A stretch of DNA of 64,000 nt from Ligula intestinalis. Its lineage: Eukaryota; Platyhelminthes; Cestoda; Diphyllobothriidea; Diphyllobothriidae. The stretch spans positions 40,479,091-40,543,090 of the forward strand of contig JAYGXS010000003.1 of the NCBI GenBank assembly GCA_036362985.1, in the 5' to 3' direction. Within the stretch, counting starts at the first letter, position 1, and every line of letters starts with the position of its first letter. Shown here one piece after another: positions 13,269 to 25,610 of this stretch. A program made the translations under genes and the position numbers. The notes under the pieces were generated by a model that saw nothing but the letters and a program-made list of their open reading frames with translations, did not search any database and had not been told where the DNA came from.

Positions 13269-14870
13269 CGAAGTCATACATAAACACGTCATCAATGGCC
13301 CTGAGGCTTATGTACACAGAGGCCTTCGTCCATGTTTTCATTCTCTTCATCCTGCTCTGTTTTTTATGTAAAATCCTGCATGTCTGCCTAATAGGTGAAC
13401 AGAGAAAACAGCGTCTTTTTTGACTTGTGCTCTTACAGGAGCTTTACGTTAGGACAGGCTAGTAATTTTCTAACAGGCTTTGTTATGACCTCTTTGTTGT
13501 CGACACTTGGAAGGGTGATCTGCCACCACGCCAGCAGAATTTTAAAAGGCAAGTTAGGTCATGCACAAGTGGAGGTTTTAGCGTTTTCTGGGGATTTACG
13601 CCATCCGTAAACTTTTGACACACTATCCACAAACCACACCTAAAGAACCACGATAAGAAAAAAGTTTCGCACACGACAGACCGATCACCATACTTTACAT
13701 TGTTTGAAAAAATTGACCTGAGTGGTAAGGGAGGGCTGGTCACTTCAATTTCTATTTTAAGACCACTACTATAGAAGGTAGGAAGGAAAATCACATAAGA
13801 CACTTTAATTACATTCCGAAGAGCTGTTAACCACATCTTGAAGGGTGATAGAATGGCATACCTTACGTTCATCCATTTTAGGACTATTCTTATTTACAGT
13901 GTTCAGAATTAAAAAGATTCGCTAGGTAAATAAGTATACAAATATGAATGTATGATGAACCTAATTGTTTAAGTTTATCATAACTGAAGCATGCGCACCT
14001 AAAATAATTCACAGTTTGATAAATTATCTGCTTACCTGCACAAAGCATGTCCGCTACTCTATTTAAGTTGTCATTTAACGTTTAAAATAATGCCTGAGTT
14101 CAGCACCTTTGAGCAAAGATTTTATGCGTTCACTCAATTTGCGCTCATATTTTACTTGGACTTGCGCTAAATTTGACGAGAGTTCGGTTAATATTTGTGA
14201 GTATATTTGTATAAATCAGGGTTATGCTTATGAGAATTAGTGCCGGGTCAAATGCTAGGTTCGTTTTACTTCAGATTAGGAGGGTTTGGGTTAGTATTAA
14301 GGTTCAATATAAAACACGTGATTAGAAACCTCATACTCTAGAATAAAACACGAATGCAGCTTCAATACCACGAGGGGATCGATTTCCCTTCTCCTAATCT
14401 ATTAAATAATATCTGAGTGTTTGCGCAGTAAAAATGGATGACTGATGGTGTTGATTCCATACTCAATATAAAGAAATTTTAAACTTCTTAAGAATGGAGA
14501 AGCATACGGATTAGACGGATGGGTGAAGAAACTTCAAAATTTACCTCGGGATTTGATAACTATTGTCACATCCACAGCCGAAGGAGCCGAAACGTTGATA
14601 CATGCGTGAAGCCTGGGTCGTAGATATAAGTTTAGGGAATCCTGAGCATAACTTTTTGAATTGCTGAATCCTTGCCTGGAGTTGATTCAGTCAAATATTG
14701 ATTCAAGTGGTCTCCCATTCCTTCAGCAAATATCCCTATCATAAGGTAGATTGACAAAACTGCTTCGTATGCGTGTTTTATATCAGCATGGAGTCACTTT
14801 ACCTATCCGGGACATGTCTAGCGTAGAAAATACAAGCCTCTTACCGTTTCTGTCACTTGTTTAAACCCAA
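13269..14870. other. 3' flank of HHAT-like copy 1
   Basis: No second gene is recognised. An AATAAA lies at 14342-14347 but is too far away to assign as the poly(A) signal of the gene. Around 14885-15010 on the minus strand there is a decayed PLE end, with AAGGATTCCC and TGTCAGGAG resembling the 2.7-kb element. Confidence 0.4.
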
Positions 14871-15623
14871 AAAGACAAGGATCTTTTCAGAAGAAAAAGA
14901 AGCACGATCACTGGAACAAGAATTTTTTTCTCCTGACATTGCGGATAATTTTGGGAATCCTTAATCATAGCTAACCGTAGGGTAGTCTTAGACATGTGCA
15001 AAGATGGAAAGAAAGAAGATGTTTGAAAAATCGAGTTGTACTTGTGAATTTTAGAACAGGTATCACTTGCAAAGATTTTCTAAACCAACTTTTCTCATTT
15101 AATATCCTTAATTGACCAAACTCTTTACTAAAGCTCATATTTATAAAGTCTGGTTCAGGTCTAGTCAGGTTTCCCACGCACAGTACTGGTCTTCGTGTTT
15201 TCAAACAACTCAATCCAATCTTTGAGGAAGAGTTTGACAGAGGTTTTGGTTTCCAACTCACAGATTTTTTGATAAGTATTGCAATTTTTCATCTGACAGG
15301 GCTCAAAAACGTTAGCATTTTTAGAGAATAGTATATGCTTTTCTTCAATAAACCGTAGATTCTAATTGACAAATTAAAAAAAACGACCGGTAGCACTGTC
15401 CGTAGTTAGAAGTTATTGAGATCTCCATAACTAAATAAAGCTGCAACCAAATGTTCAAGGCTAGCGCAGCAGTAAATTGAAAGAAAGAAAGGTCTTGACT
15501 ATTGACAATTGCATTAACTGAGAAAAAACGGTCGATTAAGGTCTTCTGAACGTCCTCAAAACGCCATCGTATGTATAACTGAGAACAAGATGACTCGATC
15601 GCTGGGCCAATACTTTTATTCAC

Positions 15624-15659
15624 CTGACGTTTCGACATCCATCGCAAATTCATCATCAG
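15624..15659 (-). ncRNA. Hammerhead-like motif in 3' repeat of PLE A
   Basis: On the minus strand CTGATGA is followed by an imperfect hairpin and GAAA, then CGTCAGG and AATAAA. Only the core is visible; I could not place a cleavage site or stems I and III with confidence. Confidence 0.45.
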
Positions 15660-16072
15660 AGACATTAACAGAAAACAGTAGCAGAAACTGGTACGAGATG
15701 CACAAGGGGTTTGCAGTAGTTATAGGACGCAGTCATCACTCCAAACATGCAGAGACAATTAGCGTTAGTTGCCTTCTTGTGCGTTGATAGTTTGCTAGTC
15801 GGCATGCGGGCTCTGACCTGTTGAAATTTCATCACGCGTGGTGGACTGCGTCGTGATGTTTGCCTGGCCATCTGGCCCTCTGCTGCTTGCGTAAGATGAG
15901 GCGGTGGCTTCTCCGTTCCCCAAATGGCGACTTGCTTTGGCCAAATGAGTCTCAGCACCGAATGTGGATTGGGCAAACCGTTGCACTTGTTTATGGATTG
16001 GGGGCCCGTGAACCATGACTCAAGTAATTTTCGGCTCACTCGATCATCACCTCTTGCGAGAATTTTGCCCCA

Positions 16073-16480
16073 TCAAATTTGAATGTGGTTGGGTCTCGTT
16101 GAATGCGCCGCAACTTGAGAATTGGCATCATTTAGCCGCACTGCTGCCGCTTGTTCGACAATTCGTGTCTTGAGAAGTCTGCCAGTTTCTCCGACATAGT
16201 TGCTTTGCCCGCAACTGCACCAGACCCAGTAGACGATTCCAGATGTTTCTTGCTGTGTCAGTGGGTCTTTTGTTATCATTATCTGATGCCTTATAATTGC
16301 CTCCGACCTGTGTGGGTCTCCAACTGCAAGTAGTGAGAGAAGGCGGCCGACAGTCTTCGAGACATTTCTGACGTACAAAATCGCTGGCCAAATTTTGGGG
16401 TTGGTGCGATTTTGTTGGGCAGCTGGTTTGCACAAGCACTGGTTGATGAAGGTGCGCGGGTAGCCGTTTACGCTGAACAC
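16073..16480 (-). pseudogene. PLE GIY-YIG endonuclease fragment (element A)
   Basis: Contains NGYPRTFINQC, SGIVYWVWCSCG, SNYVGETGRLL and a following His-rich segment. This matches the PLE endonuclease in which GIY is GIVY and YIG is degenerate (NYVGET), with the usual paired cysteines. A frame change separates it from the RT part. Confidence 0.72.
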
Positions 16481-16930
16481 CCTTCGAAGATATTGTACTT
16501 CGGTAATTTTGTCCTCTGGTTTGCTGCAGTGCGCATCAACACGCCGATAGAGCGTCTTTAGGCAGCTTCGTTTGTGGCTGATTGGGTAATTGCTGTTGTG
16601 ATTTCAGTACTTGCATCGTGTTTTTCGCCTTCCTGAATAATTTGGTCCTTAGGCCATCACAATCTTTGCGACTGACAAGGACATCAAGAAAGAACAGCTG
16701 GTTGTTCTCTTCCTCCTCCATCGTAAAATTGATGTACGGGAAGATGCTGTTTAAACGTCACTTGAACGTTAGCTCCTGATCCTGATCGGTGACGACAAAG
16801 GTGTCCTCCACATACCATGCCAGAATGTTGGTCTGTGATGTTGAAAGACCAGTGACTCCAGCCGTTGTAGGACCGCCTTGGCTATGAGTGCTGAAATCGG
16901 TGAACTCATTGGTGTCCTCTTCACCTGCTC

Positions 16931-17395
16931 CTAGACTGTTCCGTCAAATACTTCCTGAGAAAAAAACTTCAGGGGCTGTAGGGTTTGGGCATGTCTAAGG
17001 CGACTCCCCGTCTCATCGTATTTGTTTCGTAGGAGCAGTTTGACTGTCTCGACTGCCATTTCCTGAGAAATATAAATAAAATTAGACGTGACATCAAAGG
17101 AAACCATGGTATCACTTGGCAGGAGACTTACCCGTTTGACTTTCTCCAAGAATTGTGTTGATGGGCGGGCAGTAGTCTCCAAATCAGCGGTCAGAAATTT
17201 GAGACGCCAAAACAGCTTTTTTGCTACTCCGTACGTTGGAGTGCCTTTCAGTGATACGATGGGTCGGACAGGAGCGCCTTCCTTGTGTTCTTTGGGTAGG
17301 CCATTGAAGTGGGCCAAGGCCTTGTCTTGTGCCCTCGCCGTGCGTTGGTCAGAGGGCGGTATTACATCCGCGTTCACTAGTGCCAACAGGGTCAA
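16931..17395 (-). pseudogene. PLE reverse transcriptase fragment (element A)
   Basis: The translated minus strand shows NGLPKEHKEG, VRPIVSLKGTPTYGVAK and MVSFDVTS, which correspond to the template-contact region and catalytic motif A of Penelope RTs (the second half of motif A is altered to NFIYIS, where relatives have LFTSIP). The frame breaks near 16930, and the YIDD-bearing part is not intact. Confidence 0.75.
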
Positions 17396-18390
17396 ATTAA
17401 TTTCGCGTGTCAGCCTTTTGATGGGATTGGTTTCACAAGGAACATAAAAATGACGATCCTCTAGGAAGTTTTTCGCCTTCTGAAGGTATTAAGTTCTATC
17501 CAATATGGCTGTATAACGTCCCTTGTCGGCTGGCACGATAAAGATTTCCCGTTCGGCCTTGATTGCTCTTAATGCAATGCGTTTGACCTTGGAGATCACT
17601 TCCCACGGTTGATGACCCATCAGGAGGGACGATACCTGTTGTCGGATAATGTTCTTCTTCTCTTCTGTTGCTTCTGTCTGATTAATGACTGATTCCACAT
17701 CTGCAATCGTGTTAGCAGGTTAAGCATTAGCCGTGTTGAATGAGGCTTCACGCTGTAGAACCTGAATTTGCTCATTCGTCAGTTCTTTCGACGACATTTT
17801 GCGCACCATATGCCATATCTAGAGGACGTTGGATTCTGCAGTATTGCGGAATTTCTTTTGCAGGGCTGCTTCATGAACTGCTTGCTTGTCGCAGGCTCGT
17901 TCAAGCACTCTGTGCTGGAGCAGTTTTGTGCTGCCTTTTCCCATGAACTCATAGCATTTGGTCTTCTCCTGTGCACTTATCTGGTGGTATTTACGCAGCC
18001 TCGCGTGGCAGACTTGAATGAAAAACGGAGCATACTCGTGCTGGGCCCCCAATCCATAGACAAGTGCAACGGTTTGCCCAATCCACATTCGGTGCTGAGA
18101 CTCATTTGGCCAAAGCAAGTCGCCATTTGGGGAACGGAGAAGCCACCGCCTCATCTTACGCAAGCAGCAGAGGGCCAGATGGCCAGGCAAACATCACGAC
18201 GCAGTCCACCACGCGTGATGAAATTTCAACAGGTCAGAGCCCGCATGCCGACTAGCAAACTATCAACGCACAAGAAGGCAACTAACGCTAATTGTCTCTG
18301 CATGTTTGGAGTGATGACTGCGTCCTATAACTACTGCAAACCCCTTGTGCATCTCATACCAGTTTCTGCTACTGTTTTCTGTTAATGTCT

Positions 18391-18427
18391 CTGATGATGA
18401 ATTCGCGATGGATGTTGAAACGTCAGG
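18391..18427 (+). ncRNA. Hammerhead-like motif in inverted repeat of PLE A
   Basis: Inverted copy of the 15624-15659 motif: CTGATGA, weak hairpin, GAAA, CGTCAGG, then AATAAA a few bases later. Confidence 0.45.
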
Positions 18428-18498
18428 TGAATAAAAGTATTGTCCCAGCGATCGAGTCGTCTCCTTCTCATTTACTTCCTGGGACTCGCCTGTTCACG

Positions 18499-19344
18499 AT
18501 GGAAGAAGAAGAGGACGCAAAGCTCCCATTTCTTGATGTCCAGATATCAAGACAGGCAGACGGAACGCTCCAGACTGGCGTTTTTCGTAAAGCGACAAAC
18601 ACGGAAAAGATTCTGCACTACAACAGCAATCATCCCAGCTTGCATAAACGCAGTTGCGTCCGGACGCTCTTTCGCCGCATCCAAACACACTGCAGTACGG
18701 AGAGCAAGAAGCTAGAATAGCGGGAAACCCTTTGGCACCTGTTTCGCACTAACGGATACCCGCGTAGCTTCGTAAACAAATGCCTGTACCGAAGACACAC
18801 GAAGAACGAGGAGGAGCAAAAACAAAGGCCGGCAACCTTTCGTAGCCTACCCTACGTGAAGAACGTCTCCGAGGCCATTGAGCGCGTGCTCAGACCGCTT
18901 AATGTGGGCGTGGGACACCGGCCAGAAGCTACTATCCGTCGCTTACTAATGCAACCCAAAGGCCGATTAGCACCGGCAGCTACGTCGGGTATTGTTTACC
19001 GCGTCAACTGTCTAGACTGTCGGGCCAACTACTGCGGCATGACGGACAAACGACTGAGAACCCGCATGCACGAGCATTCTTTAGCCGTAGACAGAACGGA
19101 GGGACGCTCGCACATCGCCATGCACTGTCTAGAAAACGAGCATCGGTTCGACTTTGATGGTGCCCAGGTCATAGGCCGAGCCGACAGCAAACTGGCGAGG
19201 GAAGTTATTGAGGCCTGGAAAACGGACAGCAACTCAATCAACAGAAGTATAGACCTCTCCAAACCATATGATGCCGCACGGTTGCACATGCGCACGAGAA
19301 GAGGTCCAATAAAACGAGGGGAAGGTGGACAAACCAGCAGCTAG
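18499..19344 (+). pseudogene. PLE RT C-terminus plus GIY-YIG endonuclease (element B)
   Basis: Same frame throughout. LPFLDV and SNHPSLHKRSC mark the end of the RT/thumb; NGYPRSFVNKC, SGIVYRVNCLDC, NYCGMTDKRLRTRMHEH and EVIEAWKTDSNSINRSIDL give the endonuclease with its Cys pairs, Arg, His and the Glu of the EAW motif. The palm domain is absent and one TAG interrupts the frame, so no complete enzyme can be made. Confidence 0.78.
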
Positions 19345-19391
19345 CAGTAAGCCCCTATTTTAACTCATGTTCTTGACCCAAATGTCTATCT

Positions 19392-19427
19392 CCGATGATG
19401 TGCTCGAGCATGAGTGCGAAAGCTCAG
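19392..19427 (+). ncRNA. Hammerhead-like motif at 3' end of PLE B
   Basis: CCGATGA (one change from CUGANGA), then the hairpin GTGCTC / GAGTGC, then GAAA, GCTCAG and AATAAA. The stem differs in sequence from the other copies but still pairs with G-U pairs allowed. Confidence 0.45.
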
Positions 19428-19859
19428 ACGAATAAACATTCTCCCCCAGAGATCGCCTTACCTTATCCTTCCATTCCAATACCTGGGGTCAGCATCTTCG
19501 CTTATATCCACATATATATATATAACTCACCATTTCGAGCTTGTCTTTCTCTCGTGTAAAGGCTCCCCATAATTCTTTATCTATCATTGCCTCGTGGCCA
19601 TTATGTGTCCGTGCGACGTTTGTAAAAATAATACGGAGCGTCTGCCCAGGGACATTGTGCCGGATAATTCTCTAACGGCCTCGTTCGAGTTAAATGTTTC
19701 TTTCTAGGTTTTCCCTTGTGATCTGTCCAGTGGCTACAGTTGAACAGCAAACCTTACACTTCTATATGGAAGATTTTCTTGCTAAAAAATTATTCGTACT
19801 TAAGAAGTAAATAAGACCAATACTGGAGAATATGCGAATTCCAAACAGCAGTTCAGAAG

Positions 19860-20490
19860 AAGAGGGCGTGACCATTCAAAAAAGAGTTTTCTTTTCCCAG
19901 CGTTTCGGGTTCCATCGGAATCTTTCCTAATAAATAATGATAGCATAGTCAAATTCATGCGCAGATAGGGTTAAGACCTGCACAGGTTGCAGGGTATTTA
20001 TAGTCCATAGTGGTAGTCTGCGTGCGTACGATAATTATCCACTTCTATAGCCACCGCTTGGGTATTAATTGGTGTGGTACTGGCTTGACACTTCACGTTC
20101 GACTCACTAATTGCCACAATTGCTTTGTCAGCGTCGGATATGAGCCTGATAATTGCGCGACAATAATGCCAGCTGTCGTCAGAATTTTTGCTGCGCCTGG
20201 CGCTTCGCACGCCACTGATTCTCTTGCTCGGGAAAATTCTCCATACACCGTATGGGAAGGCCAAATCATTGCGCCTGTTGAGCTTTGAGGGGCCCGAGAA
20301 CCATAGCTCCGGCATCTTGCGGCTGCCACCTCTTGTGAGGATTTTGGCCTCGTCAAACTTGAAAATATGGCCGGGTCCCGTTGGGTGAACTGTATTCTGG
20401 GAGTTGGCGCCTTTCTTTCTTACCGTCGCTGCGTGTTCGGCCATTCGCATCCGGAGTAATCTACCGGTTTCTCCGACGTAGGCGCGGCCA
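19860..20490 (-). mobile_element. Penelope-like element C, 3' fragment
   Basis: The minus strand reads AYVGETGRLLRMRMAEHAA near 20490-20430 and continues as an endonuclease C-terminus (FKFDEAKILTRGG, NRRNDLAFPYG), then a tail ending at 19860-19960 with the GATTCCGATGGAACC hairpin and GAAACGCTGGG, like the 2.4-kb type. No RT domain is present. Confidence 0.7.
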
Positions 20491-21509
20491 TTAATGGATC
20501 AAAAGCGAAGTGTCAAGTCGAGCACACGCAATTTGGCTTATGACTGGCTTATGTCGCGGTCGCCAATTCTGTATTCGAACGTATGGCATTTTTATTAGCA
20601 GTATTTGCGTAAAACTTCGTTGTTTTTGCATATTTTTAGGCAAACAGGTCTCTTTGAATGCAGTTACGTGAGGTTTCTTATCTGGCCCTATTCTGCTGAG
20701 TTAACTAGGAGTTAAAGTGAAGTATTATTTAGAATGTATATTGGTTAAACTCTCTGTTATGTGTATGTGAAATTGTCCGTTACCTGCGCGTTTTATCCTG
20801 GCAGCTGTCTCTATTTTTGTTTATTCTTTAGATTTGAAATCTGCTTATGGAGGCAGTGTCTTTATATTTTTCAAGAAAGGCTTGAATTATTATGTCTGTC
20901 CTTCATATTGCTAAAACCTTTGCCCCCGACCCAAAAATCACGCCAACTCAGACACGAATTAATCATAAAACAGTTCTACTTAAATTCTATAAATACCACT
21001 TAGTTTGTTATAATATGTTTCCGAATGCGTATGCAAATACATATGATGCACGGAAAAGGTGGGTTTTAAAAGGCATTGCCTATTATCCAGTTCAACAAAA
21101 CTGATCTTAACTGATTTTGTAAATGATAGTTTGGGTAATTAAACATTTAGTTGCCTTCACTGGCTCTATATTTCATCCTTCACTTTCTGCATATCATAGT
21201 ATATAGTATTACATTCATCTCGAAGGTCGATATTCTCATCAAAGGATTCAGGATACCCAATGGTGAGCATACACGTACCTTCCATAAATTCATTTCGGGC
21301 CGGTACATGTATATGGGAACGGAATGCCAGTTAAAACGTACGTTCAATAATGTCCCTCTCTGCACACAAATTCGTCGTGTGGACAAAAAGAACTGGGGTG
21401 ATAAGGGGCAGTTGGTTATGCATTAGAAGTTGGTTGGTGGACTGCTTTCAGGAGAGAACGAGGAAGCAGGGGCGCAAAGTGTTGCGGGCACGAAAATTAC
21501 CGTTGACCA
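20491..21509. other. Unassigned AT-rich spacer
   Basis: I see no domain, repeat or RNA gene here. Short open frames exist on both strands but are not supported by any motif. Confidence 0.5.
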
Positions 21510-22112
21510 TTTTAAGCGTGGAGTTTTTAGGTGGTTCTTTTGTGCGTACCATAGCGGCATCCTCAACCTGATGGCAGCCGCTTCTGTGTTTGCTAGCAGT
21601 CTGTGACCAAGGGACTTGGGGCAGTTTGATAGAAACTCATAGTCCCCTTTTGAGGGGATGCAGCAGATGTACTCCTGAGAAGAGGCCTTAAGCAAACAGC
21701 GAGAGTTTGGATCTTATATTGATCAAGCCTTTATAAGGAGATAAAGATAGGTGACCAGTTCATATCAGCTCACTGTGAATTCACTTGTTTACTTGCTCCT
21801 ATGCAGCAGGTTATATCGGTCACACTAATCAGTGACTATCCGCAAAAATAAGGGATTCTCTTTCGGCCTGGCTGAGAGAAAACGCAGTTAAGAGCATACG
21901 CAGCGCTATGCTCGTCTACATATTTGGTTCAGACAATCGTGTGGTTGTCAACAAAGCCTTCCGAATGATTGATAAAGTCTTATTGAACTACCCAAAGTCC
22001 CTGGGTTGGCGTATACTAGCAACAGCAGAAGTGACCACCATCGGGTTAAGAGAGCCGCTCTTGTGCGCACAAAAGAACCTCCTGCAAGCGCCGCACTTAA
22101 CCGTATAAAGTC
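21510..22112. repeat. Inverted repeat, arms ~120 bp
   Basis: The segment 21510-21640 read on the minus strand resembles 21980-22110 on the plus strand (shared AAGTCCCTGG, and GCACAAAAGAACC-like stretches). About 340 bases separate the arms. It may be a small non-autonomous element. No coding capacity is apparent. Confidence 0.5.
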
Positions 22113-23829
22113 CGTCACGTCTTCTCTCTCTCTTTTTCCTCTGCCTTTCTGCCCACAAACGCCCCACCAGGCATCCACTGACACCTAACCAGCCATCTAT
22201 TATATGCAAAGACGAACATTATTGACCCCATGTTTAAATTTGCACCTCGTTCCTACGTGGATATACTCGCCTGGTGTAACTTTATTGTAGGCACAGGTAT
22301 GCTCGAAAACTATTAGTGCTCCGAACTACTAAATTACTTTAAAGGCTTCGGATTTGTCGGAATTAAGAATAATTTTAGTATCTGGATAAGCGTTAAATGT
22401 TTAAAAATTGACAGCCTAGCTATTAAATGCTGTATTTTACCCTGGCTTTCAATCAACTTAAATAGCAGTACGCAAGATTTTTGAGAGCTGCTCTATAACA
22501 GTGCAGTACAACCTAAAATTGTGTACCATGCCCACATATGTTAAAGATTGTAGTCATATCAGTCACGATAGGATGCCGGCTTTTTAACTAACTTCGTTCT
22601 GACCTCTAACAAAACGTATGCGCTGTAAAAAGTGGCTACTTATGCAGTGTGCATTTTTATCATTAATTTTGATGGCCTTTATAAATTCAAATATACACGA
22701 AAACGTATTTCCTGTTCTTGTCTTTACATCTGGCACAGGTCGATAAAAGAAGAGTGCGCGCGGTAGATGCAGCACAATTCCACCATCACGTTAGATTAAC
22801 GTGCCCATAGGTTAGCGTCATTGTGCCCACCATGCCGTGGAGAACACGGGGCATATCTTGGTCCGCAACGTTCTTATCGTCAATCAATCGCAAATGCTTC
22901 TCTAAATTTATGAATGATCCCAGAATTTATCATTGTTAATAACCGAGGTAATATACGACACTTCCTCAGGTAGGTTAATTATTATTCAGTGCGTTTGCTT
23001 ACAATTTTTGACAGATCAATTGATTGATTTCCATAAATGTCTCCGGAAGATGTCATGTTTATTTCTTAATTCTACTCTAAGCATGCGTTCAGGCCCGCAA
23101 AACTACATGGAGTAAATGATTACGCATAGGAAGCTCTCTTACTTGGATGTAGAATGGCATTTGACTCAAAAGTTGTGGCATGTAAAATAACTTTCGAACA
23201 CCATTGGACAGATATGTGCCGTACGTACTTTAATTTGGCTTGTAGCCTGTATGCTCAATAAACCTTTGCCTGCTTTTCAGAAAAACTGCGTCTCCACACC
23301 CGAAACCATATGCAAGTTACCGCAATAAAGCTAGATATGCGTTGATTATATCCCCTCTAACGAGTGAAAATGAATGTAATCACTCCTTTGATAGTCTGTC
23401 AGATAGCTTTTTGATGTGTCAGATCGAGAGCAGTAAGAGTCTTAAATCAAGCTATGGAGGCAGTAGGGCAATGGGGATAGAAAAGAGGATAGAAAAGAAT
23501 GAAATTTCCATTTTTAGATGACATGATGCTTAAACCGGGTCCATTTGGTCATCAAACGTTGTGTAATGCAATGCCCTATCATTGAACTACGGGTTCTCTG
23601 TCCAGTCAGTTGCGATGGACACTGTTATGGATGGTAAAAAGCCACTCATCTATCATGTTGCGGAACGTGCGCCACACGTTACGCCTTGGAGACTGATCTA
23701 CAGTCGTTGCAGGCAGACGTATGACAACTACTAATCTCCACGTAGAGGCGGAGCCTTGACACTTAACATGTCCAGTGAACTTTCCTATTGATAGACGGAA
23801 ATCGCCGACATATTCCTACGTAGATATAA
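22113..23829. other. Unassigned spacer
   Basis: Nothing recognised apart from a weak tRNA-like antisense stretch around 23540-23600, too degraded to call. Confidence 0.4.
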
Positions 23830-24150
23830 AATAATATCATGCAAAATTATAACCAGGCAAATGCTGACGCTAAACTTATGCGTTGCCTGCTGGTCTCCCA
23901 GCTTGAGCGAAAACGATGGCGTGGAACTGCTAGGTTCACTCAACGTCACATGCAAAGAGTATAATCTATTACTCATGGGTGACTTCAACGTTCTTGGCAT
24001 TGACTGGAGAAGCCTTGGAGTAAAGACCGCAGCAGCACCGTTCAACGATAAACTATTCCAGTCTTCTCTGGACGAATATCTCATTCAACACATTTTAGAA
24101 CTAGACTGTGAGAAGGCCAACGATCAAGCTGTTAAGACCTCTTTTTGGTA
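23830..24150 (+). pseudogene. LINE endonuclease fragment, CR1/Jockey-like
   Basis: Translation of 23861-24151 contains LLLMGDFNVLGIDWRSLG, matching the GDFN..DW signature of apurinic-type endonucleases in CR1/Jockey LINEs. Only the C-terminal part of the domain remains. It is probably the 5' portion of the same decayed element whose RT lies at 26020-27480. Confidence 0.65.
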
Positions 24151-24919
24151 AAGGCCACTTGAGTTGTGACTACATTGCTTCTATCTGCATGTGTTCTCTT
24201 CTATTTCCGCAACCTCAAATAAAAAGGCACAGAAATATTAAAAATGGAGATTTGTAGGAAATGAGACGTGTTGTTTTCTCTGATAACGGATTGCGTAATA
24301 CGAAAGGAAGCAATGAATTCTGTTGGTATTTCCAAGAGACTAAAGAGTGCCTAATTAAAGCCCATTGCCCAATTAAAAAATAAGACCGTATGCCTGAACT
24401 CCATGGGTTAATCCGCCGATGAAGAGGACCAAAATGAAGAACAAGAGATAGTGGGAGAAGCTTTTGAATCTGAAAGATCCCATATTACCTGCCGAATGTA
24501 AAGCGCAACCAAATGAATGTCACAAGCAAATACGGATGGCTATGATTACCTTCGAGCGTCGACTGACAACGCATACCACAATATGTCCTAAGCCGCTTTA
24601 TGGATACATCCACATTGAAAGAAAGCACAAGACCGAAACTGCATCTGTGAGAAATAGATTCAGAAACGAATTAACCGAACCGAGTTTTGTGGATCGGATT
24701 TTACGGTGAACTCCTCCGATGACACTTTGGAAGTTGAAATGGACGCAGATACAGTTGTCATTGAAACGGATGCTGGGTCGAGACTTATGCCAGCAGATCG
24801 TGGCTAAGAAACTGTAAAACATATGGTCAAAACACTCAAAACAGAAACCAAAATCTTTTTCGTTCCCACTTCTTCACCGTCCTCTTCCACCTCAACGGAA
24901 TAAGTAGAAAGTTAGGATA

Positions 24920-25610
24920 AATCTCATTACTCTAGCAACTTGCAATGTTTGCTCTCTCCTTTACAACCTGAAGAGCGACCTACCGGAACGTAGAACAGCG
25001 CTGATCGCTCCAGAACTGGCCCACTTCAAGGTCAAAATCGCCGCACTCGGTGAAACCCGTTTCTGCGACGAAGTCCGTGTAGCGGAGGTGGGTGCCGTTT
25101 ACATGTTCTTCTAGCGTGGCCGCCCAAAGGCAGATTGGCGCCAGGCCGGCGTCGCTTTGCCATCCATAACAACATCATGGGACTTCTACCCTGTTTGGCA
25201 CATGGCATCAGTGATCGCCTGATGAGCCTACACCTGCCTCTCCCGGGGGCAAATTCACCGCAATGTTCAGCGCCTACGCCCCTTCCCCCGATGACCAACT
25301 CCGAGGAGAAAAAGAGCAAGTTCTAAAGAGACCTGCACACCATCCTGTCGATTGTGCCAAAGGTGGACAAGCTGATTGCCCTTGGCAAATTCGACCCTCG
25401 CGTCAGCACAGACTACCTTGCCTGAAGAGTAGTGCTGGATTCTGACGGTCGCTGCGAACTCAATGACAATGTCCTGCTCCTCCTCCGAACCTGCGCAGCG
25501 CACCGCCTCATCCCGACCAACACCTTCGTCCGCCTTCCGCTGCAGCACAAGGCGACCTGGAAGCATCCCGATCTCTGCAATGGCACCTCCTGAACTATGA
25601 CCTCGTCCTT
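24920..25610 (+). pseudogene. RTE-like LINE endonuclease fragment
   Basis: Read in three frames, this stretch gives ERRTALIAPELAHFKVKIA, ALGETRF, GVAFAIHNNI, DRLMSLHLPLPG and [17 protein letters not shown], the layout of an RTE-type apurinic endonuclease. Frameshifts and a stop break it. It is GC-richer than its surroundings and appears inserted between the two parts of the CR1-like LINE. Confidence 0.72.

Larger units (their letters stand above)
15588..18463 (-). mobile_element. Penelope-like element A, full length but decayed, with inverted terminal repeats
   Basis: A 5'-to-3' PLE body reads on the minus strand from about 18000 down to 15588: N-terminal region (17990-17490), reverse transcriptase (17395-16931), the continuation of RT (16721-16536) and a GIY-YIG-type endonuclease (16480-16073) followed by the terminal repeat. 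The 3' repeat 15588-16006 recurs inverted at 18042-18463 on the + strand with only scattered mismatches, so the body is bracketed by ~420-bp inverted repeats. Several frameshifts and stops break the protein, so it should be inactive. Confidence 0.8.
18489..19480 (+). mobile_element. Penelope-like element B, 5'-truncated
   Basis: Directly follows the inverted repeat of element A. The body starts in the RT domain at the EEEEDAKLPFLDV segment and continues through the thumb region and endonuclease to 19344, then an untranslated tail with a hammerhead-like motif and AATAAA. The sequence is one reading frame interrupted by a single TAG at 18718-18720, so it is a relatively young, truncated copy. 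Confidence 0.78.

Noticed and set aside
13483..13872. 129-residue minus-strand frame next to the end of HHAT-like copy 1
   Set aside because: No recognisable motif, biased composition and no homologous counterpart; probably chance.
17768..18385. 205-residue + strand open frame
   Set aside because: It is the inverted PLE terminal repeat joined to antisense of the element's N-terminal region. The same peptide appears on the minus strand at 15665-16039, so it is repeat sequence and not a gene.
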